Positions 1 to 5,548 of a DNA stretch of 5,548 nt are shown here, piece after piece. Under the pieces are notes generated by a model. That model saw only the letters and a list, made by a program, of their open reading frames with translations, was not told the DNA's origin and did no database searches. The stretch covers positions 1,230 through 6,777 of the forward strand of contig JALULB010000354.1 in assembly GCA_027041035.1 (NCBI GenBank). Direction: 5' to 3'. Position 1 is the stretch's first letter, and each line of letters begins with the position of its first letter. Position numbers and translations under genes: made by a program. The DNA comes from Sedimenticola sp. GTDB taxonomy: Bacteria; Pseudomonadota; Gammaproteobacteria; Chromatiales; Chromatiaceae.

Positions 1-636
1 CTTGCCGTTGGCGAGTCCGGCATACACGATGCCGTCCGCGATCGCCGGCGAGCCGCTGCCGCGCAGCGACAGCACCGGCACGCTTTCCGCATATAGCCAG
101 CGCTGCTTGCCGCTTTCGGCGTCCAGGGCGATGACGTTGCCGTCCAGGGTATGCACCACGACCATGCCATCGGCCACTCGCGGTGTGGACAAGACCTCGC
201 TGGACACCCGGGTTCGCCAGCGCTCGACGCCGTCTTCCTCGTTCAACACGACGACCTCCGCCTCGACCGTGCCATAGGCGAGCAGTCCGTCACCCTCCCC
301 TGGCCCGCCGCTGATGGGGTCGTGCGTCTCCCGGCGCCAGACGGTCGCGCCGGTGCGTGCATCCGCCGCGGCGATCACGCCGTCGGCGCTGGCGGCGAAC
401 AGCTTGTCGCCGGCCAGCACCGGGACCAGCCCCAGGCGTTCCTTGCCGGTACCCTTGCCGATGTCGAACTTCCATAGCTGACGCACCGGAATCTCATTGT
501 CGACCGGTGTCAGCTCGCTGGGCGGCTGCAGATTCGATTTCTCGCCGAACCAGTTCATCGGATTCAACGACGAACAGCCTGTGAGCAACAGGCTCAGCGC
601 CAGCACCGGCAACGCGGCACGCAGGGTTCGGATCAT
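1..636 (-). CDS. bamB: BamB, outer-membrane protein assembly lipoprotein (N-terminal 212 codons; 3' end beyond window)
   Basis: BamB is the beta-propeller lipoprotein of the BAM complex; it sits on the periplasmic face of the outer membrane and helps BamA insert beta-barrel proteins. The reading frame starts at ATG 636-634 and stays open to the left edge. The first 21 residues form a lipoprotein signal ending in L-T-G-C, with Cys21 as the lipidated residue; Ser22 at +2 fits outer-membrane sorting. Three propeller-blade signatures (acidic/Asn, small residues, G-x-x-x-W) recur with an exact 40-residue period, with Trp at 100, 140 and 180; a fourth likely one is Trp55. The last visible stretch, GSGSPAIADGIVYAGLANGK, is typical of BamB. 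Family members are near 380 residues, so a little over half is present. The start overlaps the yfgM stop by 4 bp (ATGA) and has no clear Shine-Dalgarno, so translation is probably coupled. I translated this frame by hand from the sequence. Confidence 0.94.
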   Translation of the reverse strand, partial: MIRTLRAALPVLALSLLLTGCSSLNPMNWFGEKSNLQPPSELTPVDNEIPVRQLWKFDIGKGTGKERLGLVPVLAGDKLFAASADGVIAAADARTGATVWRRETHDPISGGPGEGDGLLAYGTVEAEVVVLNEEDGVERWRTRVSSEVLSTPRVADGMVVVHTLDGNVIALDAESGKQRWLYAESVPVLSLRGSGSPAIADGIVYAGLANGK

Positions 637-1259
637 GACGACGGCGCCAGATCGTTCAGCTTCATGCGGATAAACGCAGGGTTGGCCACGTCACCTTCCA
701 ATGCTTTCCGGTAGGCGGCCCGCGCGGCGGCGGTATCGCCCTTGGCGAGCGCCAGATCACCGCGCAGCGCGCTCATCTCGGCGTCGAAGGCCGCGACGCC
801 GGGTTCCTCGACGATCCGCGTCGCGACATCCAGGTCACCCAGCGCCAGCAGCACGCGCACCAGGCGCAGGCGAGCAACCTGCTTGAGACCCTCGTCCGGG
901 GCATTATCCTTGGCCCAGTCCAGGTACACGCGCGCCTCGCCGAGCTTGTCCGCGTCGACCTTCATGCGCGCCAGATCCAGCGCGCCAAAGGCGACATAGG
1001 GGGTACCGCCGAAGTCATCGCGCAAACGCTGATACAGGGTGTCGGCCGCCTCGGCATGCCCGGCGATCACCGCCTGACTCAGTTGCCGGTAGGTCGCGGA
1101 GGCCTGCGCCGCCTGCGAGGCGCGGTATTGCTGCCAGCCCTGCCAGGCAAAGATGATACCGATACCGATGACCAGCCCGGCGATCACCGAGCGACCGTTC
1201 TCCTTCCACCATTTCTTGAGCTCTTCTACCTGTTCTTCTTCGGTCTTCAAATCGGCCAT
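633..1259 (-). CDS. yfgM: YfgM family ancillary SecYEG translocon subunit (membrane-anchored TPR protein)
   Basis: The 208-residue product matches the YfgM family in length (about 206 in E. coli) and layout: a short charged cytoplasmic N-terminus with E-x-V-E-x-L-K-K-W-W (residues 9-18), one transmembrane helix at about 24-41 (VIAGLVIGIGIIFAW core), then an alpha-helical TPR-like periplasmic domain to the end. Repeated A/L/Y-rich helix pairs are visible around 53-80, 90-117, 125-150 and 160-190. In E. coli YfgM associates with SecYEG and the chaperone PpiD and is proposed to pass exported proteins to periplasmic chaperones. The ATG at 1259-1257 lies 3 bp after the hisS stop, behind an AGGGG inside the last hisS codons. 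Its own stop overlaps the bamB start, which places it in the usual hisS-yfgM-bamB order. Identity rests on the N-terminal motif, topology and context together. Confidence 0.93.
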   Translation of the reverse strand: MADLKTEEEQVEELKKWWKENGRSVIAGLVIGIGIIFAWQGWQQYRASQAAQASATYRQLSQAVIAGHAEAADTLYQRLRDDFGGTPYVAFGALDLARMKVDADKLGEARVYLDWAKDNAPDEGLKQVARLRLVRVLLALGDLDVATRIVEEPGVAAFDAEMSALRGDLALAKGDTAAARAAYRKALEGDVANPAFIRMKLNDLAPSS

Positions 1260-1262
1260 GAG

Positions 1263-2534
1263 TTACCCCTGCTGGTTCATTCTGGCGGCAAAATAATCCG
1301 CCAGCGCTGAAAATTCAATATTATCCTGTTCGCCGAGGCGCAACATCTTGACGCCGGCGACGCCTTTCTCGATCTCGTCGTCACCCAGAATCAGCGCATA
1401 CTCGGCGCCGCTCTTGTCCGCCTTCTTGAACTGACTCTTGAAGCTGCCGCCACCGCAGTGCATCAGCAGCCGCAGTTCCGGCAGCTGGTCGCGCAACGTT
1501 TCGGCGAGCAGCATGCCGCGTGCCGCCGCCGCGTCGCCCATCATCACCAGGTAGACATCCACCGGATCACGCAACGCCGGAGGCTGCTCCTCCAGCAACG
1601 CGATCAGGCGCTCCATGCCCATCGCGAAGCCAATCGCCGGCGTCGGCCGGCCGCCGAGTTGCTCGACCAGGCCATCGTAACGGCCGCCGGCGCAGACCGT
1701 GCCTTGGGCGCCGAGCTGGTCGCTGACCCATTCGAAAACGGTACGCGCGTAGTAATCCAGGCCTCGCACTAGGCGCGGATTGACGACATAGGCCACGCCC
1801 GCCGCCTCCAGCCCGGCACGCAGTCGATCGAAATGCGCGCGCGATTCCTCGCCAAGGTGGTCGAGCAGGCTGGGCGCGCCGGCGATGATGTCGGCGATAC
1901 GCGGATTCTTCGAGTCGAGCACGCGCAGCGGGTTCGACTTCAGACGCCGCTGGCTGTCCGCGTCCAGATCGTCATGGTGCCGACCGAGATAATCGACCAG
2001 CAGCCCACGGTATGCGCGCCGCTCGTCGGCCGTGCCGAGGGTGTTGATCTGCAACTCCAGGTCGCGCAGGCCGAGCGCCCGCCAGATGCGCCGGGTGATC
2101 AGGATCATCTCGATGTCGATATCCGGTCCGGCCATGCCATAGGCCTCGACGCCGATCTGCTGGAACTGCCGGTAACGCCCCTTCTGCGGTCGCTCGTGGC
2201 GAAACATCGGCCCCTGATACCACAGGCGTTGCACCTGATTGACCAGCAAGCCGTTCTGGATACCGGCGCGCACGCAACTCGCGGTGCCCTCCGGGCGCAA
2301 CGTCAGGCTGTCGCCGTTTCGGTCGGTGAAGGTGTACATCTCCTTCTCGACGATATCGGTGACCTCGCCGATGGAGCGCTTGAACAGCTCGGTCATCTCG
2401 ACGATGGGCGTGCGTATCTCCCGGTAGCCATACTGGGCCAGGGTATCGCGCACCCGCGCTTCGAGAAACTGCCACAGCGGGATCTGCTCCGGCAATACGT
2501 CATGCATGCCACGAATGGCCTGGATCTGTTTCAT
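1263..2534 (-). CDS. hisS: Histidyl-tRNA synthetase (class II)
   Basis: HisRS is a cytoplasmic homodimer that charges tRNA-His with histidine using ATP. The 423 residues match the bacterial family length (424 in E. coli). All expected signatures are intact: the N-terminal [12 protein letters not shown]; motif 1 around RTPIVE (41-46); motif 2 with [14 protein letters not shown] (111-124); the histidine-specific LVRGLDYY (255-262), whose Arg257 matches the catalytic arginine of the family; AGGRYDGL (282-289); and motif 3 GFAMGMERL (302-310). The C-terminal anticodon-binding domain runs from about 325 to 420. The start at ATG 2534-2532 is supported by alignment of the N-terminus with E. coli HisRS, but no Shine-Dalgarno is visible before it. 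It is preceded by a 73-bp spacer after rodZ, where ispG usually sits, and followed after 3 bp by yfgM. Confidence 0.99.
   Translation of the reverse strand: MKQIQAIRGMHDVLPEQIPLWQFLEARVRDTLAQYGYREIRTPIVEMTELFKRSIGEVTDIVEKEMYTFTDRNGDSLTLRPEGTASCVRAGIQNGLLVNQVQRLWYQGPMFRHERPQKGRYRQFQQIGVEAYGMAGPDIDIEMILITRRIWRALGLRDLELQINTLGTADERRAYRGLLVDYLGRHHDDLDADSQRRLKSNPLRVLDSKNPRIADIIAGAPSLLDHLGEESRAHFDRLRAGLEAAGVAYVVNPRLVRGLDYYARTVFEWVSDQLGAQGTVCAGGRYDGLVEQLGGRPTPAIGFAMGMERLIALLEEQPPALRDPVDVYLVMMGDAAAARGMLLAETLRDQLPELRLLMHCGGGSFKSQFKKADKSGAEYALILGDDEIEKGVAGVKMLRLGEQDNIEFSALADYFAARMNQQG
1266..1270 (-). promoter_or_regulatory. Shine-Dalgarno of yfgM
   Basis: On the minus strand AGGGG is followed by TAACTC and then the yfgM ATG, a spacer of 6 bases. 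The site lies in the last two codons of hisS and its stop codon, so yfgM translation probably depends on ribosomes finishing hisS. Confidence 0.7.
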
Positions 2535-2607
2535 CTGGGATTGCTGAATATTGGAGATTGAGGATAGTGATCGAAGCGATCGGCGGATGCCGATCGCGCA
2601 TACCGGA
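2535..2607 (-). other. rodZ-hisS intergenic spacer (ispG absent)
   Basis: This 73-bp gap is the only sizeable break inside the cluster. In most Gammaproteobacteria with this gene order ispG (about 1.1 kb) lies here; no trace of an IspG frame is seen. The spacer holds a perfect 9-bp hairpin, four GATC sites counting one that overlaps the rodZ stop, and an AT-richer stretch just before hisS. I see no convincing -35/-10 pair and no Shine-Dalgarno for hisS. Confidence 0.8.
2576..2597 (-). repeat. Perfect 9-bp inverted repeat (hairpin) between rodZ and hisS
   Basis: The arms GCGATCGGC (minus strand 2597-2589) and GCCGATCGC (2584-2576) flank a 4-base loop, ATCC. All nine pairs are Watson-Crick and GC-rich, so the RNA hairpin should be stable. 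The bases that follow on the minus strand (TTCGATCACTATCC) do not form a U-tract, so this is not a standard intrinsic terminator. It starts 11 bases after the rodZ stop. It could protect the 3' end of an rlmN-pilW-rodZ message, lower read-through into hisS, or be a copy of a dispersed palindrome; the sequence does not decide between these. Confidence 0.75.
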
Positions 2608-3546
2608 TCAGTTCAGGTTGACCTTCATCGGGTCGAGCTCGAAACGCGCGACATTGCCCGAGCTATGCCGGAGAATGCTATAGGGTTTGCCATTCACGCT
2701 CAGGCGCACCGCCGAGGTTTTACCGATGATGAACTTGTAGGGTCCGTGGCCACCCAGCTCCTTACGCCCCTTGCGAAACTCGCCGAACATCTTGAACGAA
2801 TCGTCGGCGCCGCGGATGTCCACCCAGCAGGGCTTGATGAATTCGATGACGACCTTGCCGCTCGGCGGTGCCGGTTCGACGGCCTCGATCGGCACGCTCG
2901 GCGTCGCTTCGCGACTGCCGGTCGGCACGGATGCGGTAACGGCCGGCGCGGGCACCGCCAACGGCTTCTCCGCGACGGCCGACGGCGATTCACTCCCGAC
3001 GACCGCCGCCGACGGAACCGCCCGGGCGGGCAGCGTCGGGTCGGGCGCCGTCGATACGGGCGTTTCAGCCACGTCCGTCGGCGCGACGCCCTGCCCGGTT
3101 GGCGCGCTCGCCTCGGTCTGCTCCGGCGCCTTCACGTAGTTCCACCACCAGAGCCCCAGCAGCGCGATCAGGCCGAGTACGATGGCGGCGGTGATCAGGC
3201 GCATCAATACGTGGCTGCTGCGCACCTCCTGGCGCACGTTACCGGTGACGAACTTGCTGCACTCCTCATCCGGACAACGCTCGGAGAGTTCCGCCAGCAA
3301 CGGCTCCGCGGGTATCCCGAGCAATCGCGCGTAGTTGCGCACGTAGCCCTTGACGAACACCGCCCCGGGCAGTTTGTCATAATCGTCCGCTTCCAGCGCG
3401 CTGACCATGTCCGCGCCCAGGTGCAGTTGCGCGGCGACGCGCTCCAGGGGCAGGCCACGGCGCTCGCGCTCGATGCGCAAGCGTCCGCCCAGCCCCGGGT
3501 TCTGGTGCAGTACCTGGTCGGTTTCCGATTTCAAGATGGCATTCAC
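2608..3546 (-). CDS. rodZ: RodZ, cytoskeletal cell-shape protein (HTH-TM-DUF4115)
   Basis: RodZ links the actin-like MreB filament to the cell-wall elongation machinery across the inner membrane. The 312-residue product has the full family layout: a cytoplasmic Xre-like helix-turn-helix domain at about 18-80 ([20 protein letters not shown], then [16 protein letters not shown] and [14 protein letters not shown]); a single transmembrane helix at about 113-135 ending in LGLWWW; a Pro/Ala/Ser/Thr/Val-rich periplasmic linker at about 140-230; and a C-terminal DUF4115 beta domain from 231 with the conserved CWVDI (Cys240) and PYKFIIG. It is slightly shorter than E. coli RodZ (337), mainly in the linker. 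The start is GTG 3546-3544: it lies 5 bp past the pilW stop behind a strong Shine-Dalgarno, and the next in-frame Met (47) would remove half of the HTH domain. A CPDEEC motif (91-96) just before the membrane helix is of unknown meaning. Confidence 0.96.
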   Translation of the reverse strand: MNAILKSETDQVLHQNPGLGGRLRIERERRGLPLERVAAQLHLGADMVSALEADDYDKLPGAVFVKGYVRNYARLLGIPAEPLLAELSERCPDEECSKFVTGNVRQEVRSSHVLMRLITAAIVLGLIALLGLWWWNYVKAPEQTEASAPTGQGVAPTDVAETPVSTAPDPTLPARAVPSAAVVGSESPSAVAEKPLAVPAPAVTASVPTGSREATPSVPIEAVEPAPPSGKVVIEFIKPCWVDIRGADDSFKMFGEFRKGRKELGGHGPYKFIIGKTSAVRLSVNGKPYSILRHSSGNVARFELDPMKVNLN

Positions 3547-3551
3547 GGCTT

Positions 3552-4313
3552 CTACTCCTCCAGCTGTTTCGCCTGATCGGAATCAGGAAAACGACTCTTC
3601 AACATCCGCGCATAGCGCCGCGCGGCCCGCGCGGCCCCCAGTTTTCGTTCCGTGCGCACGCCTATCCAAAGACTCTCGGCGGTCGGCTTGGCGACCGCTT
3701 CGTAGCGTTGCAGATAGGCGCGCGCGGATAATGTCCGACCGGTGGCAAAACTGATACGCGCCATCTCCAGCAACGCGGACGGATTGTTCGGATTCCGCTG
3801 CAAGGCCTTGCGAAAGTAGCCATCGGCCCGCTCCAGGTCACCTTTTCGACGTGAACACAGGCCGGCGTTGTTCAGCGCAATCTCCGGCGTCGGATAGAGC
3901 GGGTTGGCGATGGCGATATCGAATTGCTTCAGCGCCCGGTCATATTCGCCCTGGCCACACAGATAGGTACCCAGCGCATTGCGAAAGAACGGGTTTTTCG
4001 GTTTCAGTTCAACCGCCCGCTCGAAGTGCGATCCCGCCACCTTGTCTTCGCCGAGACGCAGATACACCAGGCCGATGGCATTGTGCGCATCCGCGCTATC
4101 GGGATCCGCTTCCAGCCCTTTCTTGAGCTTCAGCAGCGCGGAACGAAAGTCGCCCTGGCGCAGATAGGCAATCCCCAGTTTCACATAGACATCGGCCGGA
4201 CTCTGTTTCTTCTCGGTGCCGAGATCGCCGATCGTGTCCTGATCGGTACGCACATTCCCTGGCGTGCAGCCGATCAGCGAGACGATAAACAATGCCAACA
4301 GAATGGCTTTCAC
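3552..4313 (-). CDS. pilW: PilW/PilF type IV pilus biogenesis lipoprotein (TPR)
   Basis: PilW (PilF in Pseudomonas) is a TPR lipoprotein that helps the PilQ secretin reach the outer membrane and assemble, so it is needed for type IV pilus formation and stability. The 253-residue product starts with a lipoprotein signal, [16 protein letters not shown], with lipobox L-I-G-C and Cys16 as lipidation site; Thr17 at +2 suits outer-membrane sorting. About six TPR-like helix pairs follow; the clearest are at 39-72 ([19 protein letters not shown]), 73-106 ([15 protein letters not shown]) and 143-176 ([15 protein letters not shown]). The start is GTG 4313-4311, overlapping the rlmN TGA by 4 bp (GTGA) behind a good GGAGG, and it gives exactly the expected signal peptide. 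Position between rlmN and rodZ is the usual one for pilW/pilF. No other pilus gene is in the window, so the functional call rests on architecture and context. Confidence 0.93.
   Translation of the reverse strand: MKAILLALFIVSLIGCTPGNVRTDQDTIGDLGTEKKQSPADVYVKLGIAYLRQGDFRSALLKLKKGLEADPDSADAHNAIGLVYLRLGEDKVAGSHFERAVELKPKNPFFRNALGTYLCGQGEYDRALKQFDIAIANPLYPTPEIALNNAGLCSRRKGDLERADGYFRKALQRNPNNPSALLEMARISFATGRTLSARAYLQRYEAVAKPTAESLWIGVRTERKLGAARAARRYARMLKSRFPDSDQAKQLEE
3555..3561 (-). promoter_or_regulatory. Strong Shine-Dalgarno deciding the GTG start of rodZ
   Basis: Minus-strand GGAGGAG occupies the last two pilW codons plus one base and directly precedes the pilW TAG stop. The rodZ GTG follows 8 bases after its end. 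An ATG four bases inside the GTG start is out of frame, so the GTG is the supported start. Terminating pilW ribosomes would stop on top of the site, favouring coupled translation. Confidence 0.85.
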
Positions 4314-5404
4314 GCGCGGCCTCCGGCATGCAGGCGCACGACCTGGCGTCGACTCTTGTCCTTCACCCGTCCGACCAACTGGCCACAGGCGGCATCGATG
4401 TCGTCGCCACGCGTCTTGCGCAAGGTGGTGACGAAGCCGGCCTTGATCAGGATCTGGCTGAACTGTTCCATGCGCTCCGCCGAGGAGCAGCGGTACGCCG
4501 TGCCCGGAAACGGGTTGAAAGGAATCAGGTTGATCTTCGATGGTACCGTGCTGAGCAGGCGCACCAGTGCGCGCGCGTGGCGATCGCTGTCGTTCACGCC
4601 TTCCAGCATGACGTATTCAAAGGTGACCTTGCGCCGCTTGTCGCCCTCGATATAGTGTCGGCAGGCCTGCAACAGTACATCGAGCGGGTATTTCTGATTG
4701 ATCGGCACCAGCTGGTCACGCAGCTTGTCGTCCGGCGCGTGCAGCGACACCGCGAGGCACACATCGCTCATCTCCTTCAGGCGATACAGCGCCGGCACGA
4801 CGCCCGAGGTACTCAGGGTCAGGCGATGCTTGGACAGGCTGTAGGTCAGCTCGTACTGCATCAGGTTCATCGCCTTCACCACGTTGTCGAGGTTCGTCAA
4901 TGGCTCGCCCATGCCCATCATCACGACATTCGTCAGGCGGCTGTCACCCAGCTTGCGCACCGCGACCCATACCTGGCCAACGATCTCCGCCACCGACAGG
5001 TTGCGATTGAATCCCTGTCGGGCGGTCGAACAAAAGCTGCATTCCAGCGCGCAACCCACCTGGGAAGAGACACACAGCGTGTTGCGCTTGCCCTTACCGT
5101 CCGGAATCAGCACGGTCTCGATGCGATTGTTGCAATCCAGTTGCAGTACCCACTTTGTCGTGCCGTCAGCCGATGGTTGTTCCAGGATGATCTCGGGAAC
5201 ACGTATCTCGGCGTGGGTTTTCAGTTCCGCGCGCAGCGCCTTGCTCAGGTCGGTCATGTCGTCGAAATCGGTGACGCCATGCTTGTGAATCCACTTCAGC
5301 AACTGGCGCGCATGGAAGCGCTTGTGTCCACGCGCGACGATCCATTCCTCCAGTTCCGGCATGTCCAGATCGAGCAGGTTGGTTTTTTGCGGGGTATCGT
5401 TCAT
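4310..5404 (-). CDS. rlmN: RlmN, dual-specificity 23S rRNA A2503 / tRNA A37 C2-methyltransferase (radical SAM)
   Basis: RlmN uses radical S-adenosylmethionine chemistry to methylate C2 of A2503 in 23S rRNA and of A37 in some tRNAs; the rRNA mark sits in the peptide exit tunnel region and tunes translation fidelity. The 364-residue product carries the C-x3-C-x2-C cluster motif at Cys118, Cys122 and Cys125 ([16 protein letters not shown]), which binds the [4Fe-4S] cluster. The two catalytic cysteines of the family are present: Cys111, and Cys340 in [10 protein letters not shown] (the methyl-carrying cysteine, Cys355 in E. coli). MGMGEPL (163-169) contributes to the SAM site. The N-terminal 1-60 is the usual RNA-binding helical domain ([13 protein letters not shown]). 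The protein is slightly shorter than the E. coli one (384). It lacks the Cys-to-other changes that would suggest inactivity, and A2503 C8-methylating Cfr is less likely given the housekeeping context. The ATG at 5404-5402 has an AGGA upstream. Confidence 0.98.
   Translation of the reverse strand: MNDTPQKTNLLDLDMPELEEWIVARGHKRFHARQLLKWIHKHGVTDFDDMTDLSKALRAELKTHAEIRVPEIILEQPSADGTTKWVLQLDCNNRIETVLIPDGKGKRNTLCVSSQVGCALECSFCSTARQGFNRNLSVAEIVGQVWVAVRKLGDSRLTNVVMMGMGEPLTNLDNVVKAMNLMQYELTYSLSKHRLTLSTSGVVPALYRLKEMSDVCLAVSLHAPDDKLRDQLVPINQKYPLDVLLQACRHYIEGDKRRKVTFEYVMLEGVNDSDRHARALVRLLSTVPSKINLIPFNPFPGTAYRCSSAERMEQFSQILIKAGFVTTLRKTRGDDIDAACGQLVGRVKDKSRRQVVRLHAGGRA
4320..4324 (-). promoter_or_regulatory. 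Shine-Dalgarno deciding the GTG start of pilW
   Basis: Minus-strand GGAGG lies inside the last codons of rlmN (within HAGGRA) with a 6-base spacer to the pilW GTG. The nearby ATG at 4329-4327 is in another frame and would not give a lipoprotein signal, so the GTG is the supported start. Confidence 0.85.
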
Positions 5405-5408
5405 GGAA

Positions 5409-5412
5409 TCCT
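5409..5412 (-). promoter_or_regulatory. Shine-Dalgarno of rlmN
   Basis: Minus-strand AGGA (within CCAGGATTCC) precedes the rlmN ATG by 4 bases, somewhat close but usable. An ATG at 5417-5415 just upstream is in another frame and leads into a shadow reading frame, so it is not favoured. Confidence 0.6.
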
Positions 5413-5463
5413 GGCATTGCGCGCTTCGAGAGACCGGTATCCCGCCGCTAGGAGTCTGTCGGG

Positions 5464-5524
5464 TTTAACGCTGATCTACTGCGGAAAAGCCCTTTTGGCC
5501 CGTTTTCCGTTCACTTTCGTTAAA
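5464..5524. repeat. Nested inverted-repeat structure upstream of rlmN (possible REP/MITE-like element or leader fold)
   Basis: An outer 7-bp inverted repeat, TTTAACG (5464-5470) and CGTTAAA (5518-5524), encloses an inner 7-bp one, CGGAAAA (5482-5488) and TTTTCCG (5503-5509). Inside that, GCC (5489-5491) can pair with GGC (5497-5499) around a CTTTT loop, leaving a 3-base bulge. All pairs stated are Watson-Crick. A further short repeat, AATAG/CTATT (5523-5527 and 5533-5537), abuts the right arm. By hand count 5461-5548 is about 45% G+C, well below the flanking genes. The layout is like small palindromic dispersed elements, but a single copy in the window cannot prove that. The T-run is part of the stem, so it is not a clear terminator for an upstream gene. 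Confidence 0.55.
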
Positions 5525-5548
5525 TAGAATGACTATTCGCCTCAAGTG

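Larger units (their letters stand above)
1..5404 (-). other. Probable co-transcribed cluster rlmN-pilW-rodZ-(hisS-yfgM-bamB)
   Basis: Six same-strand genes follow each other with junctions of -4 (GTGA), +5, +73, +3 and -4 (ATGA) bases. Four of the five junctions are tight enough for translational coupling. The 73-bp rodZ-hisS gap with its hairpin is the one place where the transcript could be split, cut or attenuated, giving rlmN-pilW-rodZ and hisS-yfgM-bamB(-der) units. Operon structure is inferred from spacing only. Confidence 0.75.
5405..5548 (-). other. Non-coding region upstream of rlmN
   Basis: These 144 bases hold the nested inverted repeats and the rlmN Shine-Dalgarno, and should contain part of the rlmN leader. 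No reading frame from the right edge resembles the end of a known gene: one minus-strand frame is open from the edge to a TAA after 27 codons, but its translation is not recognisable. ndk, a frequent neighbour on this side, is not seen. No convincing sigma-70 promoter is visible; TTGAGG at 5545-5540 resembles a -35 box but has no good -10 at the right distance. Confidence 0.6.

Noticed and set aside
1833..2561. 242-codon open frame on the plus strand opposite hisS
   Set aside because: Fully antisense to an intact hisS with all class II motifs, with no recognisable protein family in the translation.
2576..2597. Rho-independent terminator after rodZ
   Set aside because: The hairpin is good but is followed by TTCGATCACT, without a U-tract.
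2551..3576. 341-codon open frame on the plus strand opposite rodZ
   Set aside because: The translation is low-complexity Arg/Gly-rich in the part opposite the RodZ linker and shows no domain; it is a shadow of rodZ codon bias.
3924..4655. 243-codon open frame on the plus strand across the pilW-rlmN junction
   Set aside because: It overlaps two well-supported genes on the opposite strand and shows no domain or convincing start context.
5464..5524. Intrinsic terminator of an upstream gene
   Set aside because: The stem has a bulge and the T-run is part of the stem instead of following it; no upstream gene end is visible.
4292..5527. 411-codon open frame on the plus strand opposite rlmN
   Set aside because: It lies wholly antisense to a clear rlmN, its translation (rich in H, Q, R, V, A) has no recognisable domain, and long antisense frames are common in GC-rich DNA.
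5516..5545. Possible sigma-70 promoter for rlmN (TTGAGG as -35)
   Set aside because: At a 17-base spacing the -10 would be TAACGA, a poor match; the better TATTTA is only 13 bases away. Not strong enough to call.
1..5548. CRISPR array, tRNA or rRNA gene, insertion sequence, defence system
   Set aside because: No regularly spaced direct repeats, cloverleaf-like sequence, transposase frame or defence-type protein is seen on either strand; the genes are intact housekeeping genes.

Overview
This GC-rich window (roughly 60% G+C in the coding parts) carries six protein genes, all on the minus strand and packed almost end to end. Read in the direction of transcription (right to left) the order is rlmN, pilW (pilF), rodZ, hisS, yfgM, bamB. 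This is the conserved housekeeping cluster of Gammaproteobacteria. The type IV pilus lipoprotein PilW and the sequence style point to a non-enteric, free-living gammaproteobacterium; I cannot name the genus from the sequence alone. The cluster is normally followed by der (a ribosome-assembly GTPase), which would lie beyond the left edge, where bamB is cut.

Layout. 5405-5548 is non-coding and AT-richer than the rest. It holds nested inverted repeats that look like a small repeat element or leader structure, then the rlmN ribosome binding site. 5404-4310 is rlmN (23S rRNA/tRNA adenine C2 methyltransferase). 4313-3552 is pilW, a TPR lipoprotein whose GTG start overlaps the rlmN stop. 3546-2608 is rodZ (cell-shape protein), also with a GTG start, behind a strong Shine-Dalgarno in the end of pilW. 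2607-2535 is the only real gap inside the cluster and contains a perfect 9-bp hairpin. 2534-1263 is hisS (histidyl-tRNA synthetase). 1259-633 is yfgM (SecYEG-associated membrane protein). 636-1 is the first 212 codons of bamB (outer-membrane protein assembly lipoprotein).

Function. Overlaps of 4 bp (rlmN/pilW, yfgM/bamB) and gaps of 3-5 bp (pilW/rodZ, hisS/yfgM) suggest one or two translationally coupled transcripts. These join translation functions (RlmN, HisRS) with envelope functions: pilus assembly (PilW), cell shape (RodZ), and export and outer-membrane assembly (YfgM, BamB).

Nothing here looks like a new defence or mobile system. The points worth a second look are: ispG, which usually sits between rodZ and hisS, is absent and replaced by a 73-bp hairpin-bearing spacer; hisS has no visible Shine-Dalgarno; and the sequence upstream of rlmN has a nested inverted-repeat structure with a different base composition.
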